Source: Clostridiales bacterium UBA1380 (lineage in GTDB: Bacteria > Bacillota > Clostridia > Oscillospirales > CAG-272). Taken from it: a stretch of DNA of 17,025 bases. The notes under the pieces are model-generated. The model was not told where the DNA came from. It made no database searches and saw only the letters and a list, made by a program, of their open reading frames with translations. Every line of letters begins with the position of its first letter. The first letter of the stretch is position 1. Shown piece after piece: positions 8,065 to 15,104 of this stretch. Made by a program: the position numbers and the translations under genes. The stretch spans positions 1,501-18,525 of the forward strand of contig DBRA01000051.1 of the NCBI GenBank assembly GCA_002305445.1, written 5' to 3'.

Positions 8065-10269
8065 ATGAGGAACATCATAGCTCTCGACAAATGGCGCTTC
8101 AACCTTGGCGACGTCGACAACGTCGGCTACAAAGGTCTTGACGACGCCGGCTGGCGCACGGTGCGCGTCCCGCACGACTGGGCGCTCGAATACCCGTTCG
8201 ACATTAACGAATCTTCCGGCACGGGTTATGTTCGCGGCGGCACCGGCTGCTACCGCGTCCGCTTCCCGCGTCCGGCGGGCGAGCGCGTCCGCGTCGTATT
8301 CGAAGGCGTCTACAACAACGCGCAGGTTTGGGTTAACTCGAACTACCTCGGCAAACGCCCATACGGCTACTCTACGTTTTCGTACGACATAACGGAGTTC
8401 CTCTCCGACGAAAACGTCATTGCCGTCCGCGTGCCGCACGAGCACACCGCCGACAGCCGCTGGTACACCGGCTCGGGCATAACGCGCCCCGTCTACCTTG
8501 TCTGCACCGGAACGCCGTCTTTCGAAGACTTCGGCGTGACCGTAACGACGGAGCTGCTGCCGGACGGCGGCGCGAATGTGCGCGTCGCGTCACGGCTCGA
8601 CGGCGAAGCGGACATCAGGCTGACGCTCATCGATGCGGACGGAGCCGCGGTCGCGTCGGGCGAAGGCGCGGACGCTGTGCTGACCGTTAAGCAGCCTGAT
8701 CTCTGGAGCGCCGAGACGCCGTACCTCTACACGCTGCGAGCCGACGCCGTCGCCGGCGGGGTCGTCACCGACAGCGTGAGTGTGCGCGTCGGTATACGGC
8801 AGGCGAGATTCGATCCCGATAACGGCTTCTATATCAACGGCGCGCCCGACAAGCTGCGCGGCGTTTGCGTGCACCACGACGCGGGCGCGCTCGGCGCCGC
8901 CGTGCCGCCCTCCGTCTGGCGCAGACGGCTGCTCAAGCTTAAGGCGGCGGGCTGCAACGCGATCCGCACGTCGCACAACCCGCCGGATCCGGCGCTGCTC
9001 GACCTCTGCGACGAGCTCGGCTTCTACGTGATGGACGAGGCGTTCGACGAGTGGGAGATGCCGAAGAACAAGTGGTGGCACGGCCACAACGTCCAACCAC
9101 CTAAGCGCTTCGGCTATTACGAGGACTTCCCCGACTGGGGCGAGCGCGACGTCAAGACAATGGTGCGCCGCGACCGCAACCATCCGTCCATCGTGATGTG
9201 GTCGATCGGCAACGAGATCGACTACCCGAACGACCCGTACGTCTACGGCAAGTTCGATACCATGACCGGCAACAACGACGCGGGAAAATCGGAATCGGAG
9301 CGCCGCTTCGACCCGAACCGTCCGAACGCCGCGCGCCTGCCGAAAATCGCGCATAAGCTCGTCAGGTGGGTGCGCGAAGAGGACGGCACGCGCCCCGTGA
9401 CGGCCGCGCTCGCGTTTCCGGAGATGTCGACCGAGGTCGGACTCGACCGCGAGCTCGACATCGTCGGCTATAACTACAAGGAACACCTCTACGAAAGCCA
9501 CCGCGCGCGCCGCCCCGACGCCGTCATATTCGGCAGCGAAAACGGACACGGCTTCGAGCAGTGGAGCGCCGTCGCCGATCATGACGACTGCTGCGCCCAG
9601 TTCCTCTGGACCGGCATCGACTACCTCGGCGAGGCTCACGGCTGGCCCGTGCGCGCGTCCGGCGCGGGGATACTCGACCTCGCCGGGTTTGAGAAGGACA
9701 GATATTACCACCGCCTTGCGATGTGGAGCGACAAGCCGTGCGCGGCGCTGTTCACGCGCCTGCCGCGCGATGCTGAGAACCCGTCGCGCCCGCCGCGCTG
9801 GGAGAGCTATCCGTTCTGGTCATACCGCGACGGCGAAAGCGTCGATATAATCCTCTATACGAACGCGCAAAGCGCGCAGTTCTTCATTAACGGCGAAAAA
9901 GTCGCCGAGGGCGAGCAGAAGGACCGCGTCATAAGGGCGAGCGCGACATACAGCGCCGGAACGCTCACGGCAGTTACGTCCGACGGCATGACGGTCGAGC
10001 TGAAAACGCCGGGCAAGCCTGCCGGCGTGCGTCTGAACGCTCACGAATGCGGCGGATTTTATCAAACAGAGGTTACGCTCGTCGACGAAAACGGCGCAAT
10101 CGCCGCAGAGGACCGCGTCGTTCGCGTAAACGCGCCAGAAGATTCGTTTGTGCGCATCGAGAACGGCGACATCGCCGATCTGACGCCGTATTACACCCGC
10201 TCCCGCCGCACGCGCGACGGAAGGCTGATCGTTTACAGCGACGCGCCCGTAACGGCGGAGATCGAATAA
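8065..10269 (+). CDS. Glycoside hydrolase family 2 enzyme (beta-galactosidase/glucuronidase-like)
   Basis: A 734-residue GH2 enzyme with no signal peptide, so it acts on sugars already imported. Domains in order: sugar-binding jelly roll (about 1-148), Ig-like domain (about 155-245), TIM barrel (about 246-555), a DUF4982-like domain (about 580-645) and a C-terminal Ig-like domain (652-734). The acid/base is Glu384 in SIGNEID (380-386) and the nucleophile is probably Glu492 in FGSENGHG (489-496). IRTSHNPPDPALLDLCDELG (300-319) is a strong GH2 signature. Exact specificity (galactose, glucuronate or other) cannot be read. AAAGGAG lies just before the ATG at 8065. Second gene of the operon with the aconitase-like hydratase, and the terminator follows 10 nt after the stop. 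Confidence 0.93.
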   Translation: MRNIIALDKWRFNLGDVDNVGYKGLDDAGWRTVRVPHDWALEYPFDINESSGTGYVRGGTGCYRVRFPRPAGERVRVVFEGVYNNAQVWVNSNYLGKRPYGYSTFSYDITEFLSDENVIAVRVPHEHTADSRWYTGSGITRPVYLVCTGTPSFEDFGVTVTTELLPDGGANVRVASRLDGEADIRLTLIDADGAAVASGEGADAVLTVKQPDLWSAETPYLYTLRADAVAGGVVTDSVSVRVGIRQARFDPDNGFYINGAPDKLRGVCVHHDAGALGAAVPPSVWRRRLLKLKAAGCNAIRTSHNPPDPALLDLCDELGFYVMDEAFDEWEMPKNKWWHGHNVQPPKRFGYYEDFPDWGERDVKTMVRRDRNHPSIVMWSIGNEIDYPNDPYVYGKFDTMTGNNDAGKSESERRFDPNRPNAARLPKIAHKLVRWVREEDGTRPVTAALAFPEMSTEVGLDRELDIVGYNYKEHLYESHRARRPDAVIFGSENGHGFEQWSAVADHDDCCAQFLWTGIDYLGEAHGWPVRASGAGILDLAGFEKDRYYHRLAMWSDKPCAALFTRLPRDAENPSRPPRWESYPFWSYRDGESVDIILYTNAQSAQFFINGEKVAEGEQKDRVIRASATYSAGTLTAVTSDGMTVELKTPGKPAGVRLNAHECGGFYQTEVTLVDENGAIAAEDRVVRVNAPEDSFVRIENGDIADLTPYYTRSRRTRDGRLIVYSDAPVTAEIE

Positions 10270-10279
10270 GGCCGAAGCC

Positions 10280-10318
10280 ATAACAAAAAAGACTGCGTCG
10301 GGCAGTCTTTTTTGTTAT
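10280..10318 (+). terminator. Intrinsic terminator after the GH2 gene
   Basis: A perfect 17-bp stem (ATAACAAAAAAGACTGC with its complement) around a GTCGG loop. The T-run lies in the 3' arm, and the A-run in the 5' arm would let it act on the minus strand too. Confidence 0.92.
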
Positions 10319-10431
10319 AAAATAATACGGCGTTCCAATCGCTCCGGACGGCAGGGATATATCGTCGGCGTCGCGCGGAGCGGAAAGTCGTTTGAGCGTA
10401 TAATCATGTATTAGATATTACATTAAATCAA
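10319..10431. other. Intergenic spacer, nothing recognised
   Basis: The stretch between the GH2 terminator and the next promoter has no open frame with a binding site. A 6-bp inverted repeat (CGCTCC near 10340, GGAGCG near 10378) is the only structure seen and is probably unimportant. Confidence 0.5.
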
Positions 10432-10460
10432 TTGACAATAATCGCAGGCTATATTACAAT
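10432..10460 (+). promoter_or_regulatory. Near-consensus promoter upstream of the small peptide and ZIP transporter
   Basis: TTGACA (10432-10437), 17-nt spacer, TACAAT (10455-10460). Expected start near 10467. Nothing that looks like a terminator intervenes before the transporter, so the transcript would include the recombinase-like remnant, the small peptide and the transporter, with a leader of roughly 235 nt before the peptide. Confidence 0.7.
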
Positions 10461-10512
10461 GTATTTACAAAACCTGTAAGAACATCGGAAACAGACTGCC
10501 CCCCTATATAAA

Positions 10513-10660
10513 GCAGGGAACAGGCGGTCAGAGGTTATTCCGAAAGAGGCGGAAACAGCGAAAGTTATTCGGGATGCGTCGAGATGGTGCGGCGTTTCCG
10601 GAAATCGTCGACGCTCTGAACAGCGGTGAAAGACCTAAACGCGGCAAAAGCGGTGATTAG
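10513..10660 (+). pseudogene. Possible serine recombinase remnant, frameshifted
   Basis: Translated by eye in two frames. Frame one (10513-10578) reads AGNRRSEVIPKEAETAKVIR, resembling the stretch just before the recombinase domain of large serine integrases (EEAevVRrIF). Frame two (10577-10657) continues with RRDGAAFPEIVDALNSGERP then KRGKSGD, resembling the usual G-x-s-x-x-x-IA-x-x-LN-x-x-G-x-x-T-x-x-Gk run. The switch of frame falls near 10573-10582 and a TAG closes it at 10658. No catalytic serine domain or start is present, so this would be a dead fragment about 50 codons long. The match is by pattern only and chance is possible. Confidence 0.4.
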
Positions 10661-10701
10661 GCTACAGATAAGCACGAAGCTGTTATAAAGGAGGCAGGAT
10701 G

Positions 10702-10773
10702 ATGATTTGGCTGTTATGTATAATTCTTTTGCCGATTGCAATATTGATCGAGGTTTTGAAAAACACAAAGTAA
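10702..10773 (+). CDS. Small single-span membrane peptide (23 aa)
   Basis: A tiny gene not predicted by length-limited searches. A perfect AAAGGAGG (10687-10694) sits 7 nt before the ATG at 10702; a second ATG at 10699 is too close (4 nt). The product is 23 residues: a hydrophobic helix (IWLLCIILLPIAILI, residues 2-16) followed by a polar, basic tail ending in LKNTK. It should insert in the membrane. It lies 49 nt upstream of the ZIP transporter and is probably on the same transcript, so it might be a small accessory subunit of the transporter, a leader peptide or a type I toxin-like peptide. No homologue is recognised. Confidence 0.55.
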   Translation: MIWLLCIILLPIAILIEVLKNTK

Positions 10774-10822
10774 GAAAAAACAACGGATTTATTAACTTAT
10801 CAGTTATAGCGGGAAGATTTAT

Positions 10823-11614
10823 ATGAACAATATCGCTCAGATAGCGCTCGGACTGACAGTGCCGTTTCTGGGGACCGCGCTCGGTGCCGGCTCGGCTCTG
10901 TTCATGCGGCGCGAGATGCCGACGTGGATGGCGCGGCTTCTGCCGGGCTTCGCCTCCGGCGTGATGATCGCGGCGTCGGTCTGGTCGCTCCTGATTCCTT
11001 CGATCACAATGGCGGAAGGCTTGGCTGTTCCGTCATGGTTCCCCGCCGCGGTAGGCTTCGCGTGTGGCATCGGATTTCTGCTGCTGCTCGATTATGTGAT
11101 CCCGCACCTTCATCCCGGCTCGGACGCGCCCGAAGGCCGCCGCTCGAAGCTCGGCAGGATGGCGATGCTTGTCTTCGCGATCACGCTCCACAACATTCCG
11201 GAGGGCATGGCGGTCGGCGTCGTCTACGCCGGTACGGAAACGGGCGGCGCGGGGATAACGCTTGCGGACGCTCTCGCGCTCTCCGTAGGCATCGCGCTGC
11301 AGAACCTGCCCGAGGGCGCGATAATATCGCTGCCGCTGGCGCAGGCGGGCAAAAGCCGCCTGAAGGCGTTTTTATACGGCGTCATGTCCGGGATAGTAGA
11401 GCCGCTGGGCGCGCTTCTGATGATAGCGATGACCGGGCTTATCGAACCGGCGCTGCCGTATATACTGGCGTTTGCCGCCGGCGCGATGATATATGTCGTC
11501 GCCGACGAGCTGATACCGGAGGCGCAGGCGGGCGAGAAGCACAGCAACATCGGCACGATCGGCGTCGCCGCCGGTTTCGTTCTGATGATGGTGCTCGACA
11601 CCGCGCTCGGCTGA
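10823..11614 (+). CDS. ZIP-family divalent metal transporter (GufA/BbZIP-type)
   Basis: A 263-residue inner-membrane protein with about eight helices that imports divalent metals such as zinc, iron or manganese. The helix-4 motif is HNIPEGMAVGV (123-133) and the helix-5 motif is LQNLPEGA (159-166), giving metal ligands His123, Asn124, Glu127, Gln160, Asn161 and Glu164; Glu193 in IVEPLGALL (191-199) matches the helix-6 glutamate of BbZIP. Gln in place of the second His puts it with the GufA/BbZIP group rather than classic ZupT. The loop at about 95-112 with HLHP is a short metal-binding loop. VVADELIPEA (225-234) is also typical. GGGAAG (10811-10816) precedes the ATG. Metal specificity is not readable. 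Convergent with the AraC gene. Confidence 0.92.
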   Translation: MNNIAQIALGLTVPFLGTALGAGSALFMRREMPTWMARLLPGFASGVMIAASVWSLLIPSITMAEGLAVPSWFPAAVGFACGIGFLLLLDYVIPHLHPGSDAPEGRRSKLGRMAMLVFAITLHNIPEGMAVGVVYAGTETGGAGITLADALALSVGIALQNLPEGAIISLPLAQAGKSRLKAFLYGVMSGIVEPLGALLMIAMTGLIEPALPYILAFAAGAMIYVVADELIPEAQAGEKHSNIGTIGVAAGFVLMMVLDTALG

Positions 11615-11648
11615 ATAAAAAAGAATGGCGAGAGCCATTCTTTTTATT
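11615..11648. terminator. Bidirectional terminator between convergent genes
   Basis: GAATGGC (11623-11629), GAGA loop, GCCATTC (11634-11640), flanked by an A-run on the left and a T-run on the right that extend the stem with one bulged A. It directly abuts the transporter stop and lies 3 nt from the AraC-gene stop, so it serves both. Confidence 0.92.
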
Positions 11649-11651
11649 ATG

Positions 11652-12473
11652 TTATCTGAACCGGCTCGGCGGTATCCCCGCGATGCGCTTGAACACCGTC
11701 GAGAAGTAGTTCTGGTTGTCGAACCCTAGCGCGTCGGCGACCTCGCCTACGGACATACCGGACGCGAGCAGCTCCTTCGCGCGGACGATTTTCGCTTTGT
11801 TGCAGTATTCGATCAGCCCGCAGCCCGCGTATTTCGAAAACACCTTCTTGACGTTGCTCTCGCTCATCGAGCACAGCTTCGCGATGTCTGCGACGGTCAG
11901 CCGCCGTTCGATGTTCGCCGCTATGGCGGCGTGGATCAGTCGGAAGTTGCGCACGCCGATCGACTCATCGTCGCGCCCCTGCGCCGCCTCCGTCGCGAGC
12001 ACCGTCGCGAGCAGCAGCTCGAGCCGCGACAAAAACCTCTGCGCGTCGAGCGACGATTCGTCGCGTATGCCGCCGACCTCAATATCTTCCATATTAAAAA
12101 TACGCGGCGCGTCGCGGAAAAGTTCGTTCAGCGCGTGCATGCAGTCATCCGGAACATTGTACAGTCTTCTGCTCGTGTCCGCGGCGACGGAGCCGCGGAA
12201 GGATATGACGCCGAGCCCGAGCGGGTCTCCGCCCTCGGTCCATACGCTGTGGAACGCCATAGGGCGGTGAAGGACGAGCTGGCCGGCGCATAGCGAATAT
12301 ATGTTGTCCTCCGAACAGATGCCGGCCCGCCCCGACAGGACGCACTGCAGTTCCCAGAAGTCGTGGTACTCGCCCGCGTATCTGAAGTCGGGCTCGTACA
12401 GCTTGTTGAAAACCGTCACTACGCTGTCGATGGATATCACGCGAGGTATTCTGACGTAGCGATATTCCTCCAT
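11652..12473 (-). CDS. AraC-family transcriptional regulator
   Basis: A 273-residue regulator. Residues about 30-95 form a cupin-type sugar-sensing domain (GEYHDFWELQCVLSG, 34-48; GQLVLHRPMAFHSVW, 64-78), and residues 178-273 hold the two helix-turn-helix units (LTVADIAKLCSMSESNVKKV, 192-211; MSVGEVADALGFDNQNYFST, 240-259) and the closing FKRIAGIPPSRFR. The ATG at 12473 has GAGGGG (12481-12486) 7 nt upstream. It is transcribed divergently from the GH109-like/NahK operon, which is its most likely target; the ligand is probably a sugar of that pathway. The linker 95-178 carries no recognised motif. Confidence 0.93.
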   Translation of the reverse strand: MEEYRYVRIPRVISIDSVVTVFNKLYEPDFRYAGEYHDFWELQCVLSGRAGICSEDNIYSLCAGQLVLHRPMAFHSVWTEGGDPLGLGVISFRGSVAADTSRRLYNVPDDCMHALNELFRDAPRIFNMEDIEVGGIRDESSLDAQRFLSRLELLLATVLATEAAQGRDDESIGVRNFRLIHAAIAANIERRLTVADIAKLCSMSESNVKKVFSKYAGCGLIEYCNKAKIVRAKELLASGMSVGEVADALGFDNQNYFSTVFKRIAGIPPSRFR

Positions 12474-12532
12474 ACCATCACCCCTCTCAATTAAAATAAA
12501 AAATGTCTGAAAATATATAAATTCTGTTCGCT

Positions 12533-12626
12533 TTGATATATACTTTCAATATTGCACATGATATTATAACACGACAGTATAAAAAAAGCAATCATAAATC
12601 AAAAGTTGACATTTATACTTTAAATA
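12533..12626. repeat. Pair of similar direct repeats, candidate AraC operator sites
   Basis: TTGATATATACTTTCAATA (12533-12551) and TTGACATTTATACTTTAAAT (12606-12625) agree at most positions once a single gap is allowed. The shared ATACTTT cores are 75 nt apart, about seven helical turns. AraC-type regulators commonly bind such direct repeats, and the second copy overlaps the likely promoter of the GH109-like gene. Confidence 0.45.
12563..12591 (-). promoter_or_regulatory. Promoter of the AraC-type regulator
   Basis: Minus-strand TTGCTT (12591-12586) and a perfect TATAAT (12568-12563) with a 17-nt spacer. The start should be near 12556, so the leader is about 80 nt and crosses the first direct repeat, which would allow autoregulation. 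Confidence 0.7.
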
Positions 12627-12634
12627 CCAAATTA
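12606..12634 (+). promoter_or_regulatory. Weak, probably activator-dependent promoter of the GH109-like/nahK operon
   Basis: TTGACA (12606-12611) is a perfect -35, but the -10 at the right distance is poor (AAATTA, 12629-12634). Alternatively, TATACT (12614-12619) is a good -10 with no -35. Either way one element is missing, which fits a promoter that needs the AraC protein. Confidence 0.4.
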
Positions 12635-12651
12635 AGGAGAATAAAAGGCCC

Positions 12652-13884
12652 ATGAAAAACGATAAAATTCGCTGCGGCGTAGTCGGTCTCGGAGGGCGCG
12701 GATTCAGCATACTCGCCGGTCTTCTGGCCACTATGGAAGATTTCGAGTGCGCGTACGCGTGCGACCTCTATCAGGACCGCGTCGACTACACGCTCAAGCA
12801 GATGACCGAGCGCTTCGGCTACACCCCGAAGGGCACGACCGACTGGCGCGAGATCCTTGAGGATAAGGATGTTGACGCCGTCTTCGTGCTGTCCGCGTGG
12901 GAGCCGCACATCGAGATCGCGATCGCGTCCATGAACGCCGGCAAGCCCGTCGCAATCGAAGTCGGCGGCGCGTACTCGCTCGACGACTGCTGGCAGCTTG
13001 TCCGCACCTACGAACGCACGAGGGTTCCGTGCATGTTCCTTGAGAACTGCTGCTACGGCCGCATCGAGATGATGGTGCTCAACATGGTCAAGAACGACGT
13101 GTTCGGCACGGTCGTCCACTGCGCCGGCGGATATCATCACAACCTCCGCGACGAGATACTGTTCGGCGAGGAGAACCGCCACTACCGTCTGCGCAACTAC
13201 ACGAACCGCAACTGCGAAAATTACCCGACCCACGAGCTCGGCCCGATCATGAAGATCCTCAACATCAACCGCGGCAACCGCATGATGACGCTCTCCGCCG
13301 TCTCATCGAGCGCGCACGGCCTGAACGAGTACGCCCAGCGCCATGAAAAGGTCAACCCCGAGCTTCGCACCCGCGTCTTCCGCCAGGGCGACGTTGTAAC
13401 CACTACGATCAAGTGCGCGAACGGCGAGACCATCGTGCTGACGCTCGACACCACGCTCCCGCGCTATTACAGCCGCGGCTTCCAGGTTCGCGGAACGAAG
13501 GCGATGTACGAGGAGCAGACCAACTCCTTCTTCTTCGAGGGCGAGCACGAGAAGTTCGACTTCGACTGGAGCAAGCAGTGGAACAACGCCGATCAGTACT
13601 ATGAGAAGTACGAGCATCCGCTGTGGCAAAAGTTCATCTCCGGCGGCATCAAGGGCGGTCACGGCGGCATGGACTGGCTCGTCTACGACGCGTTCCTGCA
13701 GGCCGTCAAGAACGGCGAGAACATGCCGATAGACGTCTACGACGCCGCGGCGCTGATGTGCGTCTCCACGCTTTCCGAGGACTCCATAGCTCTCGCCGGC
13801 GCGCCCGTCGCCATACCGGACTTCACGAACGGACGCTGGTACAACCGCGACGACCACACCACCGGAATCTATTCGCTCGAGTAA
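12652..13884 (+). CDS. GH109-like NAD-dependent glycosidase of the Gfo/Idh/MocA family
   Basis: A 410-residue protein with an N-terminal Rossmann fold (VGLGGRG, 11-17) and a Gfo/Idh/MocA C-terminal domain. Several segments match GH109 alpha-N-acetylgalactosaminidases, which use bound NAD in an oxidation-elimination cycle: ENCCYGR (131-137), GYHHNLR (160-166), YPTHELGP (191-198, His194 matching the conserved PTHGLGP histidine), NINRGNR (204-210), GGHGGMDW (335-342), DVYDAAAL (361-368) and IPDFTNGRW (388-396). Unlike many GH109 enzymes it has no signal peptide, so it would act inside the cell. AAGGAG (12634-12639) lies 12 nt before the ATG. First gene of an operon with nahK. A plain sugar dehydrogenase is the main alternative. 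Confidence 0.85.
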   Translation: MKNDKIRCGVVGLGGRGFSILAGLLATMEDFECAYACDLYQDRVDYTLKQMTERFGYTPKGTTDWREILEDKDVDAVFVLSAWEPHIEIAIASMNAGKPVAIEVGGAYSLDDCWQLVRTYERTRVPCMFLENCCYGRIEMMVLNMVKNDVFGTVVHCAGGYHHNLRDEILFGEENRHYRLRNYTNRNCENYPTHELGPIMKILNINRGNRMMTLSAVSSSAHGLNEYAQRHEKVNPELRTRVFRQGDVVTTTIKCANGETIVLTLDTTLPRYYSRGFQVRGTKAMYEEQTNSFFFEGEHEKFDFDWSKQWNNADQYYEKYEHPLWQKFISGGIKGGHGGMDWLVYDAFLQAVKNGENMPIDVYDAAALMCVSTLSEDSIALAGAPVAIPDFTNGRWYNRDDHTTGIYSLE

Positions 13885-13889
13885 TAGCC

Positions 13890-14960
13890 ATGAAGGATAA
13901 TCTGAAAAATGTGCTCGGCCGCTTCGGAATCGAAGCCGGCTACTGCGAGCCCTACGGCAACGGGCACATAAACGACACATTCCTTGTCAAAAACGGCGCC
14001 GAGTATATCCTGCAGCGCATAAACAAGAACGTGTTCACGCGCCCCGACCTCGTGATGGAGAATATCGTCGCGGTTACGAGCTATCTTCGCGAAAAGATCG
14101 CCGCCCGCGGCGGCGATCCCGACCGCGAAACGCTGACGGTTATCCGCACGACGGACGGCGCGCCGTACGCTGTCGACGACGAAGGCCAGTACTGGCGCGT
14201 GTACAAATTCATCACCGGCGCGGTGTCGGTCGATATCGCCACATCGCCCGACCAGCTCTACCATGCCGCGCGCGCCTTCGGCGGCTTCCAGAACGCGCTC
14301 GACGGTTTCCCCGTGTCCACGCTGCACGAGACGATCGTCAACTTCCACAACACCGTATCGCGCTTCGACGCGCTTAAAAAGGCGATCGATGCCGACAGTG
14401 TCGGCAGACTCGCCAAGGTCGGCGACCTCGTCGAGTTCGCTCTCGCGCGCGAAGCAGACACGCACGTGATCGTCGACGCGCTCGCGTCCGGCGCGCTGCC
14501 GATGCGCGTGACGCACAACGACACGAAGCTCAATAACGTCCTGCTCGACGAGAAGACAGGAGAGGGCGTCTGCGTCATCGACCTCGACACCGTCATGCCC
14601 GGCTCGATGCTGTACGACTACGGCGACGCGCTGCGCTCCGGCGGAACGACGGGCGCCGAGGACGAGCCCGACCTCGGCAAGATCTGGTTCAACCTCGACA
14701 ACTTCACGGCGTTTACGCGCGGCTTCATAGAGACGCTGCCCGCCATGACGAAGACGGAAAAGGAGCTGCTCCCGCTGTCGGTCAAGCTGATGACTTACGA
14801 GTGCGGCATACGCTTCCTCGCCGACTACCTCTCGGGCGACACGTACTTCAAGATCAAGTCCCCCGACCACAACCTGCTCCGCACGCGCACTCAGTTCAAG
14901 CTCGTCTCGGACATCGAAAAGAAGACGGACGAGATGATGAAAATTATTGCGTCCATATAG
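13890..14960 (+). CDS. nahK: N-acetylhexosamine 1-kinase
   Basis: A 356-residue kinase of the aminoglycoside-phosphotransferase fold that is close to bifidobacterial NahK along its whole length. It phosphorylates free GalNAc or GlcNAc at C1 using ATP. Matching segments: EPYGNGHINDTFLV (20-33, nucleotide loop), YILQRIN (39-45), WRVYKFI (102-108), RVTHNDTKLNNVLLD (206-220, catalytic Asp211), VIDLDTVMPGSMLYDYGD (229-246, metal-binding Asp231/Asp233), ECGIRFLADYLSGDTYF (304-320) and HNLLRTRTQFKLV (327-339). The ATG at 13890 follows the previous stop by 5 nt with no clear ribosome binding site, so translation is probably coupled; an apparent upstream extension is out-of-frame shadow of the previous gene. 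Together with the GH109-like gene it suggests GalNAc release followed by activation. Confidence 0.93.
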   Translation: MKDNLKNVLGRFGIEAGYCEPYGNGHINDTFLVKNGAEYILQRINKNVFTRPDLVMENIVAVTSYLREKIAARGGDPDRETLTVIRTTDGAPYAVDDEGQYWRVYKFITGAVSVDIATSPDQLYHAARAFGGFQNALDGFPVSTLHETIVNFHNTVSRFDALKKAIDADSVGRLAKVGDLVEFALAREADTHVIVDALASGALPMRVTHNDTKLNNVLLDEKTGEGVCVIDLDTVMPGSMLYDYGDALRSGGTTGAEDEPDLGKIWFNLDNFTAFTRGFIETLPAMTKTEKELLPLSVKLMTYECGIRFLADYLSGDTYFKIKSPDHNLLRTRTQFKLVSDIEKKTDEMMKIIASI

Positions 14961-14970
14961 TTAAAAATAT

Positions 14971-15037
14971 AGCCGCTTCTGCGCCGTACCGCCGCCCTCT
15001 TCGGAGGCCGCGGGAGGGATGGCCGGAAGCGGCTTTT
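14971..15037 (+). terminator. Large GC-rich hairpin, probable terminator of the nahK operon
   Basis: AGCCGCTTC (14971-14979) pairs with GAAGCGGCT (15026-15034), followed by TTTT. The 46-nt interior can form a smaller hairpin with a CCTC-TTCG-GAGG cap. It starts 10 nt after the nahK stop. The T-run is short, so termination may be incomplete. Confidence 0.65.
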
Positions 15038-15054
15038 CCTGATTTATCGCGTCG

Positions 15055-15083
15055 TTGATTTTTTGTATAAACCGCTGTATAAT
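15055..15083 (+). promoter_or_regulatory. Promoter of the DAHP synthase gene
   Basis: TTGATT (15055-15060), 17-nt spacer, perfect TATAAT (15078-15083). Transcription should begin near 15090, about 25 nt before the AAAGGAGG ribosome binding site at 15113-15120. Confidence 0.75.
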
Positions 15084-15104
15084 ATGTTTATATGACTTAT
15101 ATGA

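Noticed and set aside
8590..9711. 373-codon minus-strand open frame
   Set aside because: Antisense to the GH2 gene, which has full catalytic motifs; low-complexity Arg/Val/Ala product.
13623..13889. N-terminal extension of nahK into the GH109-like gene
   Set aside because: Arg-rich out-of-frame reading of the upstream gene; NahK homology starts at the ATG at 13890.
13869..14870. 333-codon minus-strand open frame
   Set aside because: Antisense shadow of nahK.
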